The notes: generated from the sequence alone by a model not told the origin. A DNA stretch of 64,000 bases from Pelomonas baiyunensis (GCF_043555935.1 NZ_JBIGIB010000001.1:372001-436000), one strand, 5' to 3'; counted from the first letter of the stretch, positions 1 to 9,178 are shown. Made by a program: numbers and translations.

Positions 1-539
1 GGCAGTGGGGCCTGGATGTGCCCGTGCTGCAGCGGCGTGACGCCGATGGCCGCGCCGCGGGGCTGGGCGACGTGGTGCTCAAGCTCAGTCGCGAACTGCA
101 GGCCCTGGGGGCGGCGCAGTCCGGCTGGGACCTGGCTGTGAAATGGAAAACCGCGACCGGCAGCGCGGCACGGGGTCTGGGCACCGGCGCGTCAGACGCG
201 GTGGTGCAGCTGGAGTGGGCGCATGTGGCCCCGGCGCAGTGGCTGGTGTTCGGGGAGTTGGGCTACCGCGTCACCGGCACACCGGCCGGCCGCACGCCGC
301 GGCGCAACGCCTGGCATGCCGAGCTGGGGGCGCAGTCGCCCTGGGTGGCCGATTGGCAATGGGGAGCGTTTGCCCATGCCCGTGAAGCGGTCAGCCGCGT
401 GGGCCCGCAGGCCGAGCTGACGGTGTATGGCCAGCAGCGCTGGGGCGGGCAGCAATTGCGGCTGCATGTGACGCGGGGCAACAGCCTTGGCAGTGCCGCC
501 TGGGCGGCCGGGCTGGCCTGGAGCCAGCGCTGGCCGTGA
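1..539 (+). CDS. Outer-membrane beta-barrel protein, 3' part only
   Basis: The reading frame is open from the first complete codon at base 3 to a TGA at 537-539, so the gene begins before the window. About 178 residues are visible. They contain a GLGD motif followed by alternating hydrophobic and polar strands ending in tryptophan- and tyrosine-rich stretches, a pattern like outer-membrane beta-barrels of the Phenol_MetA_deg/transporter type. The C-terminal residues are WSQRWP, without the usual terminal phenylalanine. No substrate can be assigned. The next gene is convergent. The barrel assignment is inferred from composition and periodicity, not from a catalytic motif. Confidence 0.55.
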   Translation, partial: QWGLDVPVLQRRDADGRAAGLGDVVLKLSRELQALGAAQSGWDLAVKWKTATGSAARGLGTGASDAVVQLEWAHVAPAQWLVFGELGYRVTGTPAGRTPRRNAWHAELGAQSPWVADWQWGAFAHAREAVSRVGPQAELTVYGQQRWGGQQLRLHVTRGNSLGSAAWAAGLAWSQRWP

Positions 540-597
540 GGGGAAGGCGCCCCGGGGGAGCCCTGGGGGGCGTGGGTCGCCCCGGGTGCGTGGCGGG

Positions 598-1092
598 TCA
601 GCTGGCGCTGCCGGGGGCAGCTGTGGGCGTCACCGCGGGGGCGCGCGTCACGCGGGTCTTGCCGCCGGTGGTGACCAGCACCACCGGGTCGCCGCTGTTG
701 AAGGTTTCGTTGCCCTTGGCCTGGATGATGGCCCGGCGCTCGCCGTTGCGCAACTGCACGATGATTTCCAGCGCGTCTTCACGGGTGGCCGAGCGCTCGA
801 TGGCGTTGCCAATCACGGCGCCGGCCACGGCGCCCAGCACCCCGACGACCTGACCTTCACGACGGCCACCGACCGAGCTGCCGGCGATGGCGCCAGTCAC
901 ACCCCCTGCCACGCCGCCGATGCCGCTTTGCGAGCCATCCACCACGACCGGGCGCGACGACAGGACGGTGGCGTCTTGCACCTGCGACAGGCGCTGCGCG
1001 TCGTGCCGTTGCACGACGTCAGGGCTGGTCGTGGAGCAGGCCGACAGCGCCAGGGCGGCAACGACGGTGAGCGAGGTGATCAGTTTGGACAT
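598..1092 (-). CDS. Glycine-zipper outer-membrane lipoprotein (SlyB/Pcp-like)
   Basis: This 164-residue protein starts with a lipoprotein signal peptide ending in the lipobox LSAC (Cys19), so it should be lipidated and anchored, probably in the outer membrane. Residues about 58-95 form a glycine-rich zipper of the 2TM type (repeated GG/GxxxG), as in SlyB and Pcp. The C-terminal part is a short SH3-like basic segment. A GGAG ribosome site lies about 8 nt before the ATG. Such proteins are linked to envelope integrity, but no precise role can be read here. The gene is convergent with the outer-membrane fragment and downstream of the HNH gene on the same strand. Confidence 0.75.
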   Translation of the reverse strand: MSKLITSLTVVAALALSACSTTSPDVVQRHDAQRLSQVQDATVLSSRPVVVDGSQSGIGGVAGGVTGAIAGSSVGGRREGQVVGVLGAVAGAVIGNAIERSATREDALEIIVQLRNGERRAIIQAKGNETFNSGDPVVLVTTGGKTRVTRAPAVTPTAAPGSAS

Positions 1093-1214
1093 TCAAGGTC
1101 TCCGAAGGCGATACAGCCGCCTAACGTCTCGAATTGTCAGTCCGTTGACCGGCGGCGACGGCGCACTACAAGTCTTTACCCCGAACGGCCCGGCCGCCCA
1201 GCTGATTCGGCCGC

Positions 1215-1772
1215 TCAGCCGTGCAGCCGCGAGTTGCGCGGCACGCTGGCCAGCAGGAACTCCATCTGGTCGGCCAGGATGCGGCGGCCGCGCAGGATCA
1301 TGTCTTCATGCAGGCTGGGCACGTAGGGCAGGTACATGAGGCTCATGTGCGCCTCTTCCGGCATGCGGTTGCCTTTGCGGCCGTTGCACGCGCGGCAGGC
1401 GGTGATGCAGTTCATCCAGCTGTCTTGCCCGCCGCGGGAGGTGGGGTGGATGTGTTCACGGGTGAGATCTTCGGCGGGGTGGCGGTGGCCGCAGTACGCG
1501 CACATGAAGCGATCGCGCACAAAGAGTTTGCTGTTGGTCAGCGCAGGCGCCTGGCGCCAGGCCCGGCTGGGCACCGCGCCGCGCACCGCGATGATGGGGT
1601 GCACTTCGATGCGTGACTGCAGCCCACTGCTGCGCTGCAGCCCGCCGCGCAGTACCTGGCAGGTGTCGCCCAGTGTCCAGGCGACGCCGTCGCTGGCATA
1701 GATCACCGCCGCCTCGCGCGTGGTGATCCAGGCCTGGGGCCGGCCGGAGACATCGAGTTGGAGCACATCCAC
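1215..1772 (-). CDS. HNH endonuclease family protein
   Basis: This 185-residue protein has a C-terminal HNH domain: a CAYC zinc knuckle near residue 96, a REHIHP histidine motif near 110, then a Asn-containing stretch and a CRACNGRKGNR second knuckle near 130. These are the hallmarks of His-Asn-His nucleases of the McrA/5-methylcytosine-nuclease type found as single genes in many betaproteobacteria. The start is GTG at 1772, chosen because AAGGAGGT sits seven bases before it. The N-terminal 90 residues are family-specific with no motif I recognise. Solitary genes of this kind are often housekeeping-like rather than restriction systems, and no methylase is adjacent. Confidence 0.85.
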   Translation of the reverse strand: MDVLQLDVSGRPQAWITTREAAVIYASDGVAWTLGDTCQVLRGGLQRSSGLQSRIEVHPIIAVRGAVPSRAWRQAPALTNSKLFVRDRFMCAYCGHRHPAEDLTREHIHPTSRGGQDSWMNCITACRACNGRKGNRMPEEAHMSLMYLPYVPSLHEDMILRGRRILADQMEFLLASVPRNSRLHG

Positions 1773-1964
1773 AGCGTCAACCTCCTTGGGGACAGACTAC
1801 TTCAGAACGGGCATGCCGCTCAAGCGTGCTGACGTGACAGTGCGGCGTCGTTGAGAGCGCTTGGGAAGTTGGTGATTACCCTGAGGCCCTGGCAGTTTTA
1901 GGCACATCACCCTAGGATTTCGTCGGACTGGGCTGGCGCTGTCGCGGGAGCGACCTGCAAAATA

Positions 1965-1976
1965 GAACGATCGTTC
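1965..1976. promoter_or_regulatory. Palindromic TetR operator before the fatty-acid operon
   Basis: GAACGATCGTTC is a perfect 12-bp palindrome flanked by A/T-rich sequence, ending 20 bases before the GTG of the TetR-family regulator. The AACGATCGTT core is typical of TetR-type repressors of fatty-acid oxidation in proteobacteria. The position implies that the regulator represses itself and the genes behind it. I found no second copy inside the operon. Confidence 0.75.
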
Positions 1977-1996
1977 GTTTTATTTCTGCCCTTGCC

Positions 1997-2719
1997 GTGA
2001 GCCCGCTGCCCGTCCCCGCCAAGAAAGCCGCACCGCTCCGCGCTGCGAAGCCGGCGCGCGTGCCGCGCTCGTTGCAAAAGGGCCAGCAGACCCGCGCCGC
2101 CATCCTCGAAGCCGCGCTCGGACTGGCGTCTCACATGGGCCTGGAAGGTTTGTCCATCGGCGCGCTGGCCGACGTGACGGGCATGAGCAAGTCGGGCGTG
2201 TTCGCCCACTTCGGCTCCCGCGAGGAATTGCAGATCGCGGTGGTGACCGAGTACCACGCGAAGTTCGAGGAAGAAGTCTTCTTCATCGCCATCCGCGAAG
2301 CGCGGGGTCTGCCGCGCTTGCGGGCCATGTTCGAGCGCTGGGTGCGCCGCGTGTCCGTGGAAGTGGACTCGGGCTGCATCTACATCAGCGGCGCCGTCGA
2401 ATTCGACGACCGGCCTGGCCCGGTGCGTGACGCCCTGGTCGGCATGGTCAAGGCCTGGCACGCCGCGTTGCACAAGGCCATCGTGCTCTCGGTGCAGGAA
2501 GGACACCTGCAGCCCGACGCCGATGTCGAGCAGATCGTGTTCGAACTGCACGGCCTGATCCTGTCGCTGCACCACGACGCGCGCTTCATGCGCATCCCGG
2601 GCGCGCTCACCCGCGCCGGGGTCGGTTTCGACCGAACGATCCAGTTCTACGCCACGCCGGCCGGCCTCGAGATCGAGCAGCGCCGCAAGGCTTCCAAAAC
2701 CAGCGCCGTCAAGCGCTGA
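1997..2719 (+). CDS. TetR-family repressor of beta-oxidation operon
   Basis: This 240-residue regulator has a basic 30-residue lead, then a TetR helix-turn-helix at about residues 33-80 (TRAAILEAALGLASHMGLEG, followed by SIGALADVTGMSKSGVFAHF). The C-terminal ligand-binding domain is about 150 residues. The GTG at 1997 is the only plausible start because no in-frame ATG or GTG lies between it and the operator; there is no clear Shine-Dalgarno sequence. It is the first gene of a run that continues with an acyl-CoA dehydrogenase 36 bases downstream, so an acyl-CoA or free fatty acid is the likely inducer by analogy with FadR/PsrA-type TetR proteins. The ligand is inferred. Confidence 0.85.
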   Translation: MSPLPVPAKKAAPLRAAKPARVPRSLQKGQQTRAAILEAALGLASHMGLEGLSIGALADVTGMSKSGVFAHFGSREELQIAVVTEYHAKFEEEVFFIAIREARGLPRLRAMFERWVRRVSVEVDSGCIYISGAVEFDDRPGPVRDALVGMVKAWHAALHKAIVLSVQEGHLQPDADVEQIVFELHGLILSLHHDARFMRIPGALTRAGVGFDRTIQFYATPAGLEIEQRRKASKTSAVKR

Positions 2720-2754
2720 ACCCCATCACCCACCCACCTCTCCAGGAGTTTTCG

Positions 2755-4545
2755 ATGCCCCAGTACACCCCGCCCATGCGTGACATGCAGTTCGTCATGC
2801 ACGAGCTGCTGAACGTCGTCGACGAGCTGAAGATGTTGCCCGGCCACGAGGACATCGACGCTGACACGATCAACGCGGTGCTCGAAGAAGGTGGCAAGTT
2901 CGCCGCCGAGGTCATCGCCCCCATCAACCTGAGCGGCGACGCCGAGGGTTGCAAGCTCGACAAAGCCACCCACGAGGTGACGCCGCCCAAGGGCTTCAAG
3001 GAAGCCTACAAGCAGTACGTGGAAGGCGGCTGGCCGGCTCTGTCCTGCGACCCGGACTTCGGCGGTCAGGGCCTGCCGCACACGGTGAACCAGTTCTTCT
3101 ACGAAATGCTGAACTCGGCCAACCAGGCGTGGACGATGTACCCCGGCCTGAGCCACGGTGCCTACGAGGCGCTGCACGCCCACGGCACGCCCGAGCAAAA
3201 GGCCACCTACCTGCCCAAGCTGACCAGCGGCGAGTGGACCGGCACCATGTGCCTGACCGAGCCGCACTGCGGCACCGACCTGGGCCTGCTGCGCACCAAG
3301 GCCGAACCGCAAGCCGACGGCACCTACAAGATCACCGGCGCCAAGATCTTCATCTCGGCCGGCGAGCATGACCTGGCCGAAAACATCGTCCACCTGGTGC
3401 TGGCGCGCCTGCCGGATGCGCCGGCCGGCTCCAAGGGCATCTCGCTGTTCCTGGTGCCCAAGTTCCTGGTGAAGGCCGATGGCAGCCTGGGCGAGCGCAA
3501 CGGCATCTACTGCGGCGGCCTCGAGCACAAGATGGGCATCCACGGCAACGCCACCTGCCAGATGGTGCTGGAAAGCGCCGTGGGCACCATGGTGGGCGAG
3601 CCCAACAAGGGCCTGGCCGCGATGTTCGTGATGATGAACGCCGCCCGTCTGGGCGTGGGCAACCAGTCGCTGGGCCTGACCGAAGTGGCCTACCAAAACG
3701 CCGTGGCCTACGCCAAGGACCGCATCCAGATGCGTTCGCTGTCGGGCGTGAAGGCACCGGACAAGGCTGCCGACCCCATCATCGTGCACCCCGATGTGCG
3801 CAAGATGCTGCTGACCGCGCGTGCCTTTGCCGAAGGCGGCCGCATGCTGCAGGGCTACACCGTGCTGCAGCTGGACAAGGCGCTGAAGAGCGACGATGAA
3901 GACGAGCGCAAGGAAGCCGACGCTGAAGTCGCGCTGCTGACGCCCATCATCAAGGCCTTCATCACCGACAACGGCTGGCTGGCCACGTCGCACTGCCTGC
4001 AGGTGTTCGGCGGCCACGGCTTCATCCATGAGTGGGGCATGGAGCAGTTCGTGCGCGACGCGCGCATCAACATGATCTATGAAGGCACCAACACCATCCA
4101 GTCGCTGGACCTGCTGGGCCGCAAGGTGCTGGGCAACAACGGCGCCACGCTGAAGAAGTTCGGCAAGAAGATCGCTGCCTTCATCGAGGAAGAGGGCACC
4201 AACGAAGCCATGCAGGAGTTCGTGAACCCGCTGGCCGACCTGGGCGACAAGGTCAACAAGCTGACCCAAGAGATCGGCATGAAGGCTTTCGGCAACCCCG
4301 ACGAAGTCGGCGCCGCCGCGGTGGACTACCTGCGCGTGGTCGGTCACATGACCTTCGCCTACTTCTTCGCCCAGGCCGCCAAGATCGCCCTGGCCAAGAA
4401 GGACAGCGGCGACCCGTTCTACACCGCCAAGCTGGCCACGGCGCGCTTCTACTTCGCCAAGCTGCTGCCTGAAACTGCCACGCTGATCCGCACCTGCCGC
4501 GCGGGCCTGTCGCCGCTGATGGAAATGGAAGAAGCCCTGTTCTGA
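2755..4545 (+). CDS. Acyl-CoA dehydrogenase, large (FadE/DmdC-like)
   Basis: This 596-residue FAD enzyme catalyses the first step of fatty-acyl-CoA beta-oxidation. The size and the extra C-terminal domain match the long bacterial subfamily that includes Bacillus FadE and DmdC (about 590-600 residues) rather than the 380-residue mitochondrial type. Visible motifs are CLTEPHCGTDLGLL in the middle domain, CLQVFGGHGF, and MIYEGTNTIQ, whose Glu443 should be the catalytic base. A CAGGAG ribosome site precedes the ATG. The following fadN-like and thiolase genes make this a fadNAE-type set. Chain-length preference cannot be read. Confidence 0.92.
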   Translation: MPQYTPPMRDMQFVMHELLNVVDELKMLPGHEDIDADTINAVLEEGGKFAAEVIAPINLSGDAEGCKLDKATHEVTPPKGFKEAYKQYVEGGWPALSCDPDFGGQGLPHTVNQFFYEMLNSANQAWTMYPGLSHGAYEALHAHGTPEQKATYLPKLTSGEWTGTMCLTEPHCGTDLGLLRTKAEPQADGTYKITGAKIFISAGEHDLAENIVHLVLARLPDAPAGSKGISLFLVPKFLVKADGSLGERNGIYCGGLEHKMGIHGNATCQMVLESAVGTMVGEPNKGLAAMFVMMNAARLGVGNQSLGLTEVAYQNAVAYAKDRIQMRSLSGVKAPDKAADPIIVHPDVRKMLLTARAFAEGGRMLQGYTVLQLDKALKSDDEDERKEADAEVALLTPIIKAFITDNGWLATSHCLQVFGGHGFIHEWGMEQFVRDARINMIYEGTNTIQSLDLLGRKVLGNNGATLKKFGKKIAAFIEEEGTNEAMQEFVNPLADLGDKVNKLTQEIGMKAFGNPDEVGAAAVDYLRVVGHMTFAYFFAQAAKIALAKKDSGDPFYTAKLATARFYFAKLLPETATLIRTCRAGLSPLMEMEEALF

Positions 4546-4582
4546 CGCGGCTTCGCCACCGCCTGACGCCAAGGATGCCCCG

Positions 4583-5014
4583 ATGAAATTCCTGTTCGCT
4601 GTTGCCCTGCTGATGCCCGCGTTTGCGTTCGCGCAGACCTCACCCGTGGGCCTGTGGAAGACCATTGACGACGACGGCAAAACCGCGAAGTCGCTGGTCC
4701 GCATCAGCGAACAGGGGGGCGCCCTGGTGGGCAGCATCGACAAGCTGCTGGACCCCAAGGACCCGGGCGACGCCAAGTGCGACAAGTGCAAGGACGACCG
4801 CAAGGACCAGCCCGTCGTCGGCCTGCAAATCATCCGCGGCGTGAAGGGCGAGGGCGACGGCGTCTGGGGGGGCGGTGAGATCCTCGACCCCAAAGACGGA
4901 AAGACCTACCGCACGCGCTTGAAGCCCGTGGACGGTGGAAAAAAACTCGAGGTGCGTGGCTACATCGGCGCCCCCCTCTTCGGCCGCAGCCAGACTTGGG
5001 TGCGCGTCGAGTAA
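4583..5014 (+). CDS. DUF2147 secreted protein
   Basis: This 143-residue protein has an 18-residue cleavable signal peptide ending AFA/Q, so it is exported. The mature part begins SPVGLWKTIDDDGK, contains a CDKC pair near residue 73, and matches the DUF2147 family seen in many proteobacteria (GLWKTIDD, IRISE-like, WGGGEILDPKDGKTY). Function is unknown. Its place between the acyl-CoA dehydrogenase and the hydratase/dehydrogenase genes, with 37-base and 22-base gaps, means it is probably co-transcribed with beta-oxidation genes. A periplasmic protein inside a cytoplasmic pathway operon is odd and may point to fatty-acid uptake or an envelope response. Confidence 0.85.
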   Translation: MKFLFAVALLMPAFAFAQTSPVGLWKTIDDDGKTAKSLVRISEQGGALVGSIDKLLDPKDPGDAKCDKCKDDRKDQPVVGLQIIRGVKGEGDGVWGGGEILDPKDGKTYRTRLKPVDGGKKLEVRGYIGAPLFGRSQTWVRVE

Positions 5015-5036
5015 CCAAAACATCCTGGAGAAATCA

Positions 5037-7433
5037 ATGAGTCGATTCCAAGTCCGCAAGGTCGCCGTGCTCGGCGCCGGCGTGATGGGCGCGCAGATCG
5101 CTGCCCACCTTGTCAATTGCAAGGTGCCCGTCGTGCTGTTCGACCTGCCCGCCAAGGAAGGCCCGAAGAACGGCATCGTGACCAAGGCCGTGGAAGGCCT
5201 GAAGAAGCTCAAGCCGGCGCCCCTGGGGGATGCGTCGGAAGCCGCGCTGATCCAGCAAGCCAACTACGAAGAGCACCTGGACGTGCTGAAGGGCTGTGAC
5301 CTCATCATCGAGGCCATCGCCGAGCGCATGGACTGGAAGCTCGACCTGTACACCAAGATCGCGCCGTTCGTGGCGCCGCACGCCATCGTGGCGTCCAACA
5401 CCTCGGGCCTGAGCATCACCAAGCTCTCCGAAGTGCTGCCGGAAGAAATCAAGCCGCGCTTCTGCGGCATCCACTTCTTCAACCCGCCGCGCTACATGGC
5501 GCTGGTGGAGCTGATCAACACCCCGACCACGCAGCCGGTCATCCTCGACCAGCTCGAAGCCTTCGTCACCACCGCGCTGGGCAAGAGCGTCGTGCGCGCC
5601 CATGACACGCCCAACTTCGTCGCCAACCGCGTCGGCATCGCCGGCATGATGGCCACGATGATCGAAGCCGAGAAGTTCGGCCTGTCGGTGGACGTGGTGG
5701 ACGACCTGACCGGCAAGAAGCTGGGCCGCGCCTCCTCCGGCACCTTCCGCACCGCCGACGTGGTGGGCCTGGACACCATGGCCCACGTCGTCAAGACGAT
5801 GCAGGACAACCTGAAGGACGACCCGTTCTACAGCACCTACGCCACGCCCAAGGTGTTGGCCGGCCTGATCGAGAATGGCGCGCTGGGTCAGAAGACCGGC
5901 GCCGGCTTCTACAAGAAGGTGGGCAAGGACATCCAGCGCCTGGACTTCGCCACGGGTGAGTACGTGGCCGGCGGCAAGAAGGCCGACGAGATCGTTGCTC
6001 GCATGCTCAAGAAGCAGCCGGCCGACCGCCTGAAGCTGCTGCGCGAAAGCACCAACCCGCAAGCCCAGTTCCTGTGGGCCATCCTGCGCGACAGCTTCCA
6101 CTACGCCGCCGTGCACCTGAACACCGTGGCCGACACCGCCCGCGAGATCGACTTCGCGATGCGCTGGGGCTTCGGCAGCAGCCAAGGCCCGTTCGAGCTG
6201 TGGCAAGCCGCCGGCTGGAACCAGGTGGCCGGCTGGATCGCCGAAGACATCGCCGCGGGCAAGGCGCTCAGCACCGAGCCGCTGCCGGCCTGGGTCACGT
6301 CCGGCCCCGTCGCCGAAGCCGGTGGCGTGCACACGCCGCAAGGCTCGTGGAGCGCCGCCGAAGGCCAGTTCAAGCCGCGCAGCGAACTGCCGGTCTACAG
6401 CCGCCAGGCCTTCCGTGAATCGCTGCTGGGCACCGGCGCCGCCGACCCGCTGAAGAGCGGCACCGAGCTGTTCAAGAACGACGAAGTGCGCGTCTGGACG
6501 CTGGACGGCAAGGTTGTCATCGCCTCCATCACCGCCAAGCTGCACCTGATCAGCCCGGCCGTGACCGAGGGCCTGATCAAGGCCGTCGAGATTGCCGAGG
6601 CCGACTACCAAGGCATGGTGATCTGGAGCCCGGACGACGTGTTCTCCGCCGGCGCCAACCTGGAAAGCCTGATGCCCGTCTTCATGAAGATGGGCAGCAA
6701 GGGCATCGCCCCGGAAGAGAAGAAGCTGCAGGATGCGATGCTGCGCATCCGCTACGCCTCGGTGCCGGTGGTGGCGGCGATGCGTGGCCTGGCGCTGGGC
6801 GGCGGCTGCGAGCTGGCCATCCACTGCGCCCGCCGCGTGGCGCATGTCGAGAGCTACGTGGGACTGGTGGAAGTGGGCGTGGGCCTGGTGCCGGGTGCCG
6901 GCGGCCTGACTTACATCGCCCGCCGTGCCGCCGAGATGGCCGCGGCCGGCAATGCCGGTGCCGACATCCTGACCTTCCTGAAGGACGGTTTCCTGACCGC
7001 CGCCACGGCCAAGGTCGCCACCTCCGCGCACGAAGCCAAGAAGAACGGCTTCCTGCTGGACAGCGACGTCATCGTGCCGCACAAGGACGAACTGCTGCAC
7101 GTGGCCACGGCCACCGCGCTGGGCATGGCCGAAGCCGGCTACCGCCCGCCGCACAAGGCGCTGTTCCCGGTGGCGGGCCGCAGTGGCATCGCCACCATCA
7201 AGGGCCAGGTTGCCAACATGCGTGACGGCGGCTTCGTCAGCGCGCACGACTACCACCTGGCCGCGGCGATTGCCGACGTGGTCTGCGGTGGTGAGGTCGA
7301 GGCCGGTTCCCTGGTCACCGAGGAGTACCTGATGGCCCTGGAGCGCAAGCACTTCTGCTCGCTGCTGGACAACCCCAAGACGCAAGAACGCATCATGGGG
7401 ATGCTGCAAACGGGCAAGCCCGTCCGCAACTAA
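5037..7433 (+). CDS. 3-hydroxyacyl-CoA dehydrogenase / enoyl-CoA hydratase fusion (FadN type)
   Basis: This 798-residue bifunctional enzyme hydrates enoyl-CoA and oxidises the 3-hydroxyacyl-CoA. The NAD-binding Rossmann motif GAGVMG is at residues 13-18 and the dehydrogenase domains fill roughly the first 430 residues (FNPPRYMALVE; NFVANRVG). The crotonase/hydratase domain is C-terminal, with GLALGGGCELAIHC near residue 582. This order is the reverse of E. coli FadB and matches FadN-type proteins. The ATG at 5037 was chosen over an upstream in-frame start because it has GGAG eight bases before it and begins directly with the Rossmann fold. It sits 22 bases after the DUF2147 gene and 8 bases before the thioesterase-like gene. 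Confidence 0.92.
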   Translation: MSRFQVRKVAVLGAGVMGAQIAAHLVNCKVPVVLFDLPAKEGPKNGIVTKAVEGLKKLKPAPLGDASEAALIQQANYEEHLDVLKGCDLIIEAIAERMDWKLDLYTKIAPFVAPHAIVASNTSGLSITKLSEVLPEEIKPRFCGIHFFNPPRYMALVELINTPTTQPVILDQLEAFVTTALGKSVVRAHDTPNFVANRVGIAGMMATMIEAEKFGLSVDVVDDLTGKKLGRASSGTFRTADVVGLDTMAHVVKTMQDNLKDDPFYSTYATPKVLAGLIENGALGQKTGAGFYKKVGKDIQRLDFATGEYVAGGKKADEIVARMLKKQPADRLKLLRESTNPQAQFLWAILRDSFHYAAVHLNTVADTAREIDFAMRWGFGSSQGPFELWQAAGWNQVAGWIAEDIAAGKALSTEPLPAWVTSGPVAEAGGVHTPQGSWSAAEGQFKPRSELPVYSRQAFRESLLGTGAADPLKSGTELFKNDEVRVWTLDGKVVIASITAKLHLISPAVTEGLIKAVEIAEADYQGMVIWSPDDVFSAGANLESLMPVFMKMGSKGIAPEEKKLQDAMLRIRYASVPVVAAMRGLALGGGCELAIHCARRVAHVESYVGLVEVGVGLVPGAGGLTYIARRAAEMAAAGNAGADILTFLKDGFLTAATAKVATSAHEAKKNGFLLDSDVIVPHKDELLHVATATALGMAEAGYRPPHKALFPVAGRSGIATIKGQVANMRDGGFVSAHDYHLAAAIADVVCGGEVEAGSLVTEEYLMALERKHFCSLLDNPKTQERIMGMLQTGKPVRN

Positions 7434-7441
7434 GCCAGGCC

Positions 7442-7945
7442 ATGAACCGGCTTCAACGCACCCTCGCCAAGCTGGACGGCCTGCCCGCCCCGCTGAGGGG
7501 TGTCGCGCGCAACTTCGCCTTGCGCCGGGCCGTGCCCTTCACCGGCACGGCATCGCTGGATTTCGTGGCGCTCTCGCCTGAGAGCAGCGAAATCCGCATC
7601 GCCAACCAGCGTCCGGTGCAAAACCACATCAAGGGCGTGCATGCGGCGGCCATGTCGCTGCTGGCCGAAACCGCCACCGGCATGGTGGTGGGCATGAATG
7701 TGCGGGATGACTGTCTGCCGCTGTGCAAGTCGCTGCAGGTGAACTTCAAGCGCCGCGCCACCGGTGGGTTGGTGGCCAAGGCACACCTGACGGCCGCGCA
7801 GCGCTTTGCGATGGCGAACGAAACCAAGGGTGAGGTCACCGTGGCCGTGACCGTGACCGATGAAGCCGGCATCGAGCCGATCCAGTGTGAATTTGTCTGG
7901 GCCTGGGTGCCCAAAGAGACATCCAAAAGCAAGCCCCAGGCTTGA
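7442..7945 (+). CDS. DUF4442 hotdog-fold protein, probable acyl-CoA thioesterase
   Basis: This 167-residue protein has the DUF4442/PaaI-like hotdog signature: NHIKGVHAAAMSLLAE near residues 60-75 (His and Glu are the likely catalytic pair) and a later strand-rich half ending in CEFVWAWVPK. In this family the reaction is hydrolysis of acyl-CoA to free acid and CoA. The gene lies 8 bases after the hydratase/dehydrogenase and 11 bases before the thiolase, so it is part of the operon and may relieve CoA trapping or remove dead-end acyl-CoAs. The exact substrate is not visible. Confidence 0.8.
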   Translation: MNRLQRTLAKLDGLPAPLRGVARNFALRRAVPFTGTASLDFVALSPESSEIRIANQRPVQNHIKGVHAAAMSLLAETATGMVVGMNVRDDCLPLCKSLQVNFKRRATGGLVAKAHLTAAQRFAMANETKGEVTVAVTVTDEAGIEPIQCEFVWAWVPKETSKSKPQA

Positions 7946-7956
7946 AAGGAAGCAAC

Positions 7957-9171
7957 ATGAGCAAGCAAGTCCAAGACGCCTACATCGTCTCCGCCACCCG
8001 TCTGCCCATTGGCAAGAGCGGCCGCGGCTATTTCAAGAACACCCGCCCGGACGAGATGCTCGTCAAGGTGATGCAGGCCGCGCTGGCCCAGGCCCCGGGC
8101 CTGGACCCGGCCGCGATTGAAGACGCCATCGTCGGCTGCTCCTTTCCCGAAGGCGAGCAGGGCATGAACATCGCCCGCGTGGCCTCGGTGCTGGCGGGTC
8201 TGGGCAACACCATCGGCGGCGTGACGGTGAACCGCTACTGCGCCTCCGGCATCACCGCCGTGCAGATGGCCGCCGACCGCATCCGCGTGGGCGAAGCCGA
8301 CGTGATGTTCGCCGGTGGCGTGGAGTCCATGTCCATGATCCCGATGGGGGGCAACAAGCCGTCCCTGAGCCCGCTGATCTTCGAGAAGGACGAGAACATC
8401 GGCATCGCCTACGGCATGGGCCTGACGGCCGAGAAGGTGGCCGCGCAGTGGAAGATCAGCCGCGAAGCGCAGGACGCGTTCTCGGTGGAATCGCACCGCC
8501 GCGCCGTGGCCGCCATGCAGGCCGGTCACTTTGCCGCCGAGATCACGCCCTTCGACGTCGTCGAGCGCACGCCCAACCTGGCCGACGGCACGGTCAACAT
8601 CAAGACCCGCACGGTCAGCCTGGATGAAGGCGCGCGCCCCGACACCAGCCTGGAAGGCCTGGCCAAGCTCAAGCCCGTGTTCGCCGCCAAGGGCAGCGTC
8701 ACCGCCGGCAACAGCTCGCAAACGTCCGATGGCTCGGGTGGCCTGCTGATCGTCAGCGAAGCCGCGCTCAAGCGCTACAACCTGACGCCGCTGGCCCGCT
8801 TCGTGTCCTTCGCCGTGCGCGGCGTGCCGCCCGAGATCATGGGCATCGGCCCCATCGAAGCCATTCCCGCCGCACTGAAGGCCGCTGGCATTTCCGCCAA
8901 GGACCTGGACTGGGTCGAGCTGAACGAAGCCTTCGCTGCACAGAGCCTGGCCGTGCTGAACGACCTGGACAGCAAGGGCATCGAGCTGGACCGCGCCAAG
9001 GTCAACCCCAACGGCGGCGCCATCGCGCTGGGCCACCCGCTGGGCGCCACGGGTGCCATCCGCGCTGCGTCGGTCATCCACGGCCTGCGCCGCACCGGCG
9101 GCAAGTACGGCATGGTGACGATGTGCGTGGGCGCCGGCCAAGGCGCTGCGGGCATCTTCGAGCGCCTGTAA
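7957..9171 (+). CDS. fadA: Acetyl-CoA C-acyltransferase (3-ketoacyl-CoA thiolase)
   Basis: This 404-residue thiolase cleaves 3-ketoacyl-CoA to acetyl-CoA and a shortened acyl-CoA. The nucleophilic cysteine is in NRYCASGITAV near residue 93, the histidine in GGAIALGHPLGATGA near 353, and the second cysteine in MCVGAGQGAAGIFE near 390. All catalytic motifs are intact. The ATG at 7957 is preceded by AAAGGAAGCAAC. It closes the operon, completing dehydrogenase, hydratase/dehydrogenase and thiolase. I use fadA because the family is clear, but a biosynthetic or dicarboxylate thiolase of the same fold cannot be fully excluded. Confidence 0.9.
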   Translation: MSKQVQDAYIVSATRLPIGKSGRGYFKNTRPDEMLVKVMQAALAQAPGLDPAAIEDAIVGCSFPEGEQGMNIARVASVLAGLGNTIGGVTVNRYCASGITAVQMAADRIRVGEADVMFAGGVESMSMIPMGGNKPSLSPLIFEKDENIGIAYGMGLTAEKVAAQWKISREAQDAFSVESHRRAVAAMQAGHFAAEITPFDVVERTPNLADGTVNIKTRTVSLDEGARPDTSLEGLAKLKPVFAAKGSVTAGNSSQTSDGSGGLLIVSEAALKRYNLTPLARFVSFAVRGVPPEIMGIGPIEAIPAALKAAGISAKDLDWVELNEAFAAQSLAVLNDLDSKGIELDRAKVNPNGGAIALGHPLGATGAIRAASVIHGLRRTGGKYGMVTMCVGAGQGAAGIFERL

Positions 9172-9178
9172 GCCAACC

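Noticed and set aside
2647..7409. Two very long minus-strand frames opposite the beta-oxidation operon
   Set aside because: They are antisense shadows of the dehydrogenase and hydratase genes and show no protein family pattern.
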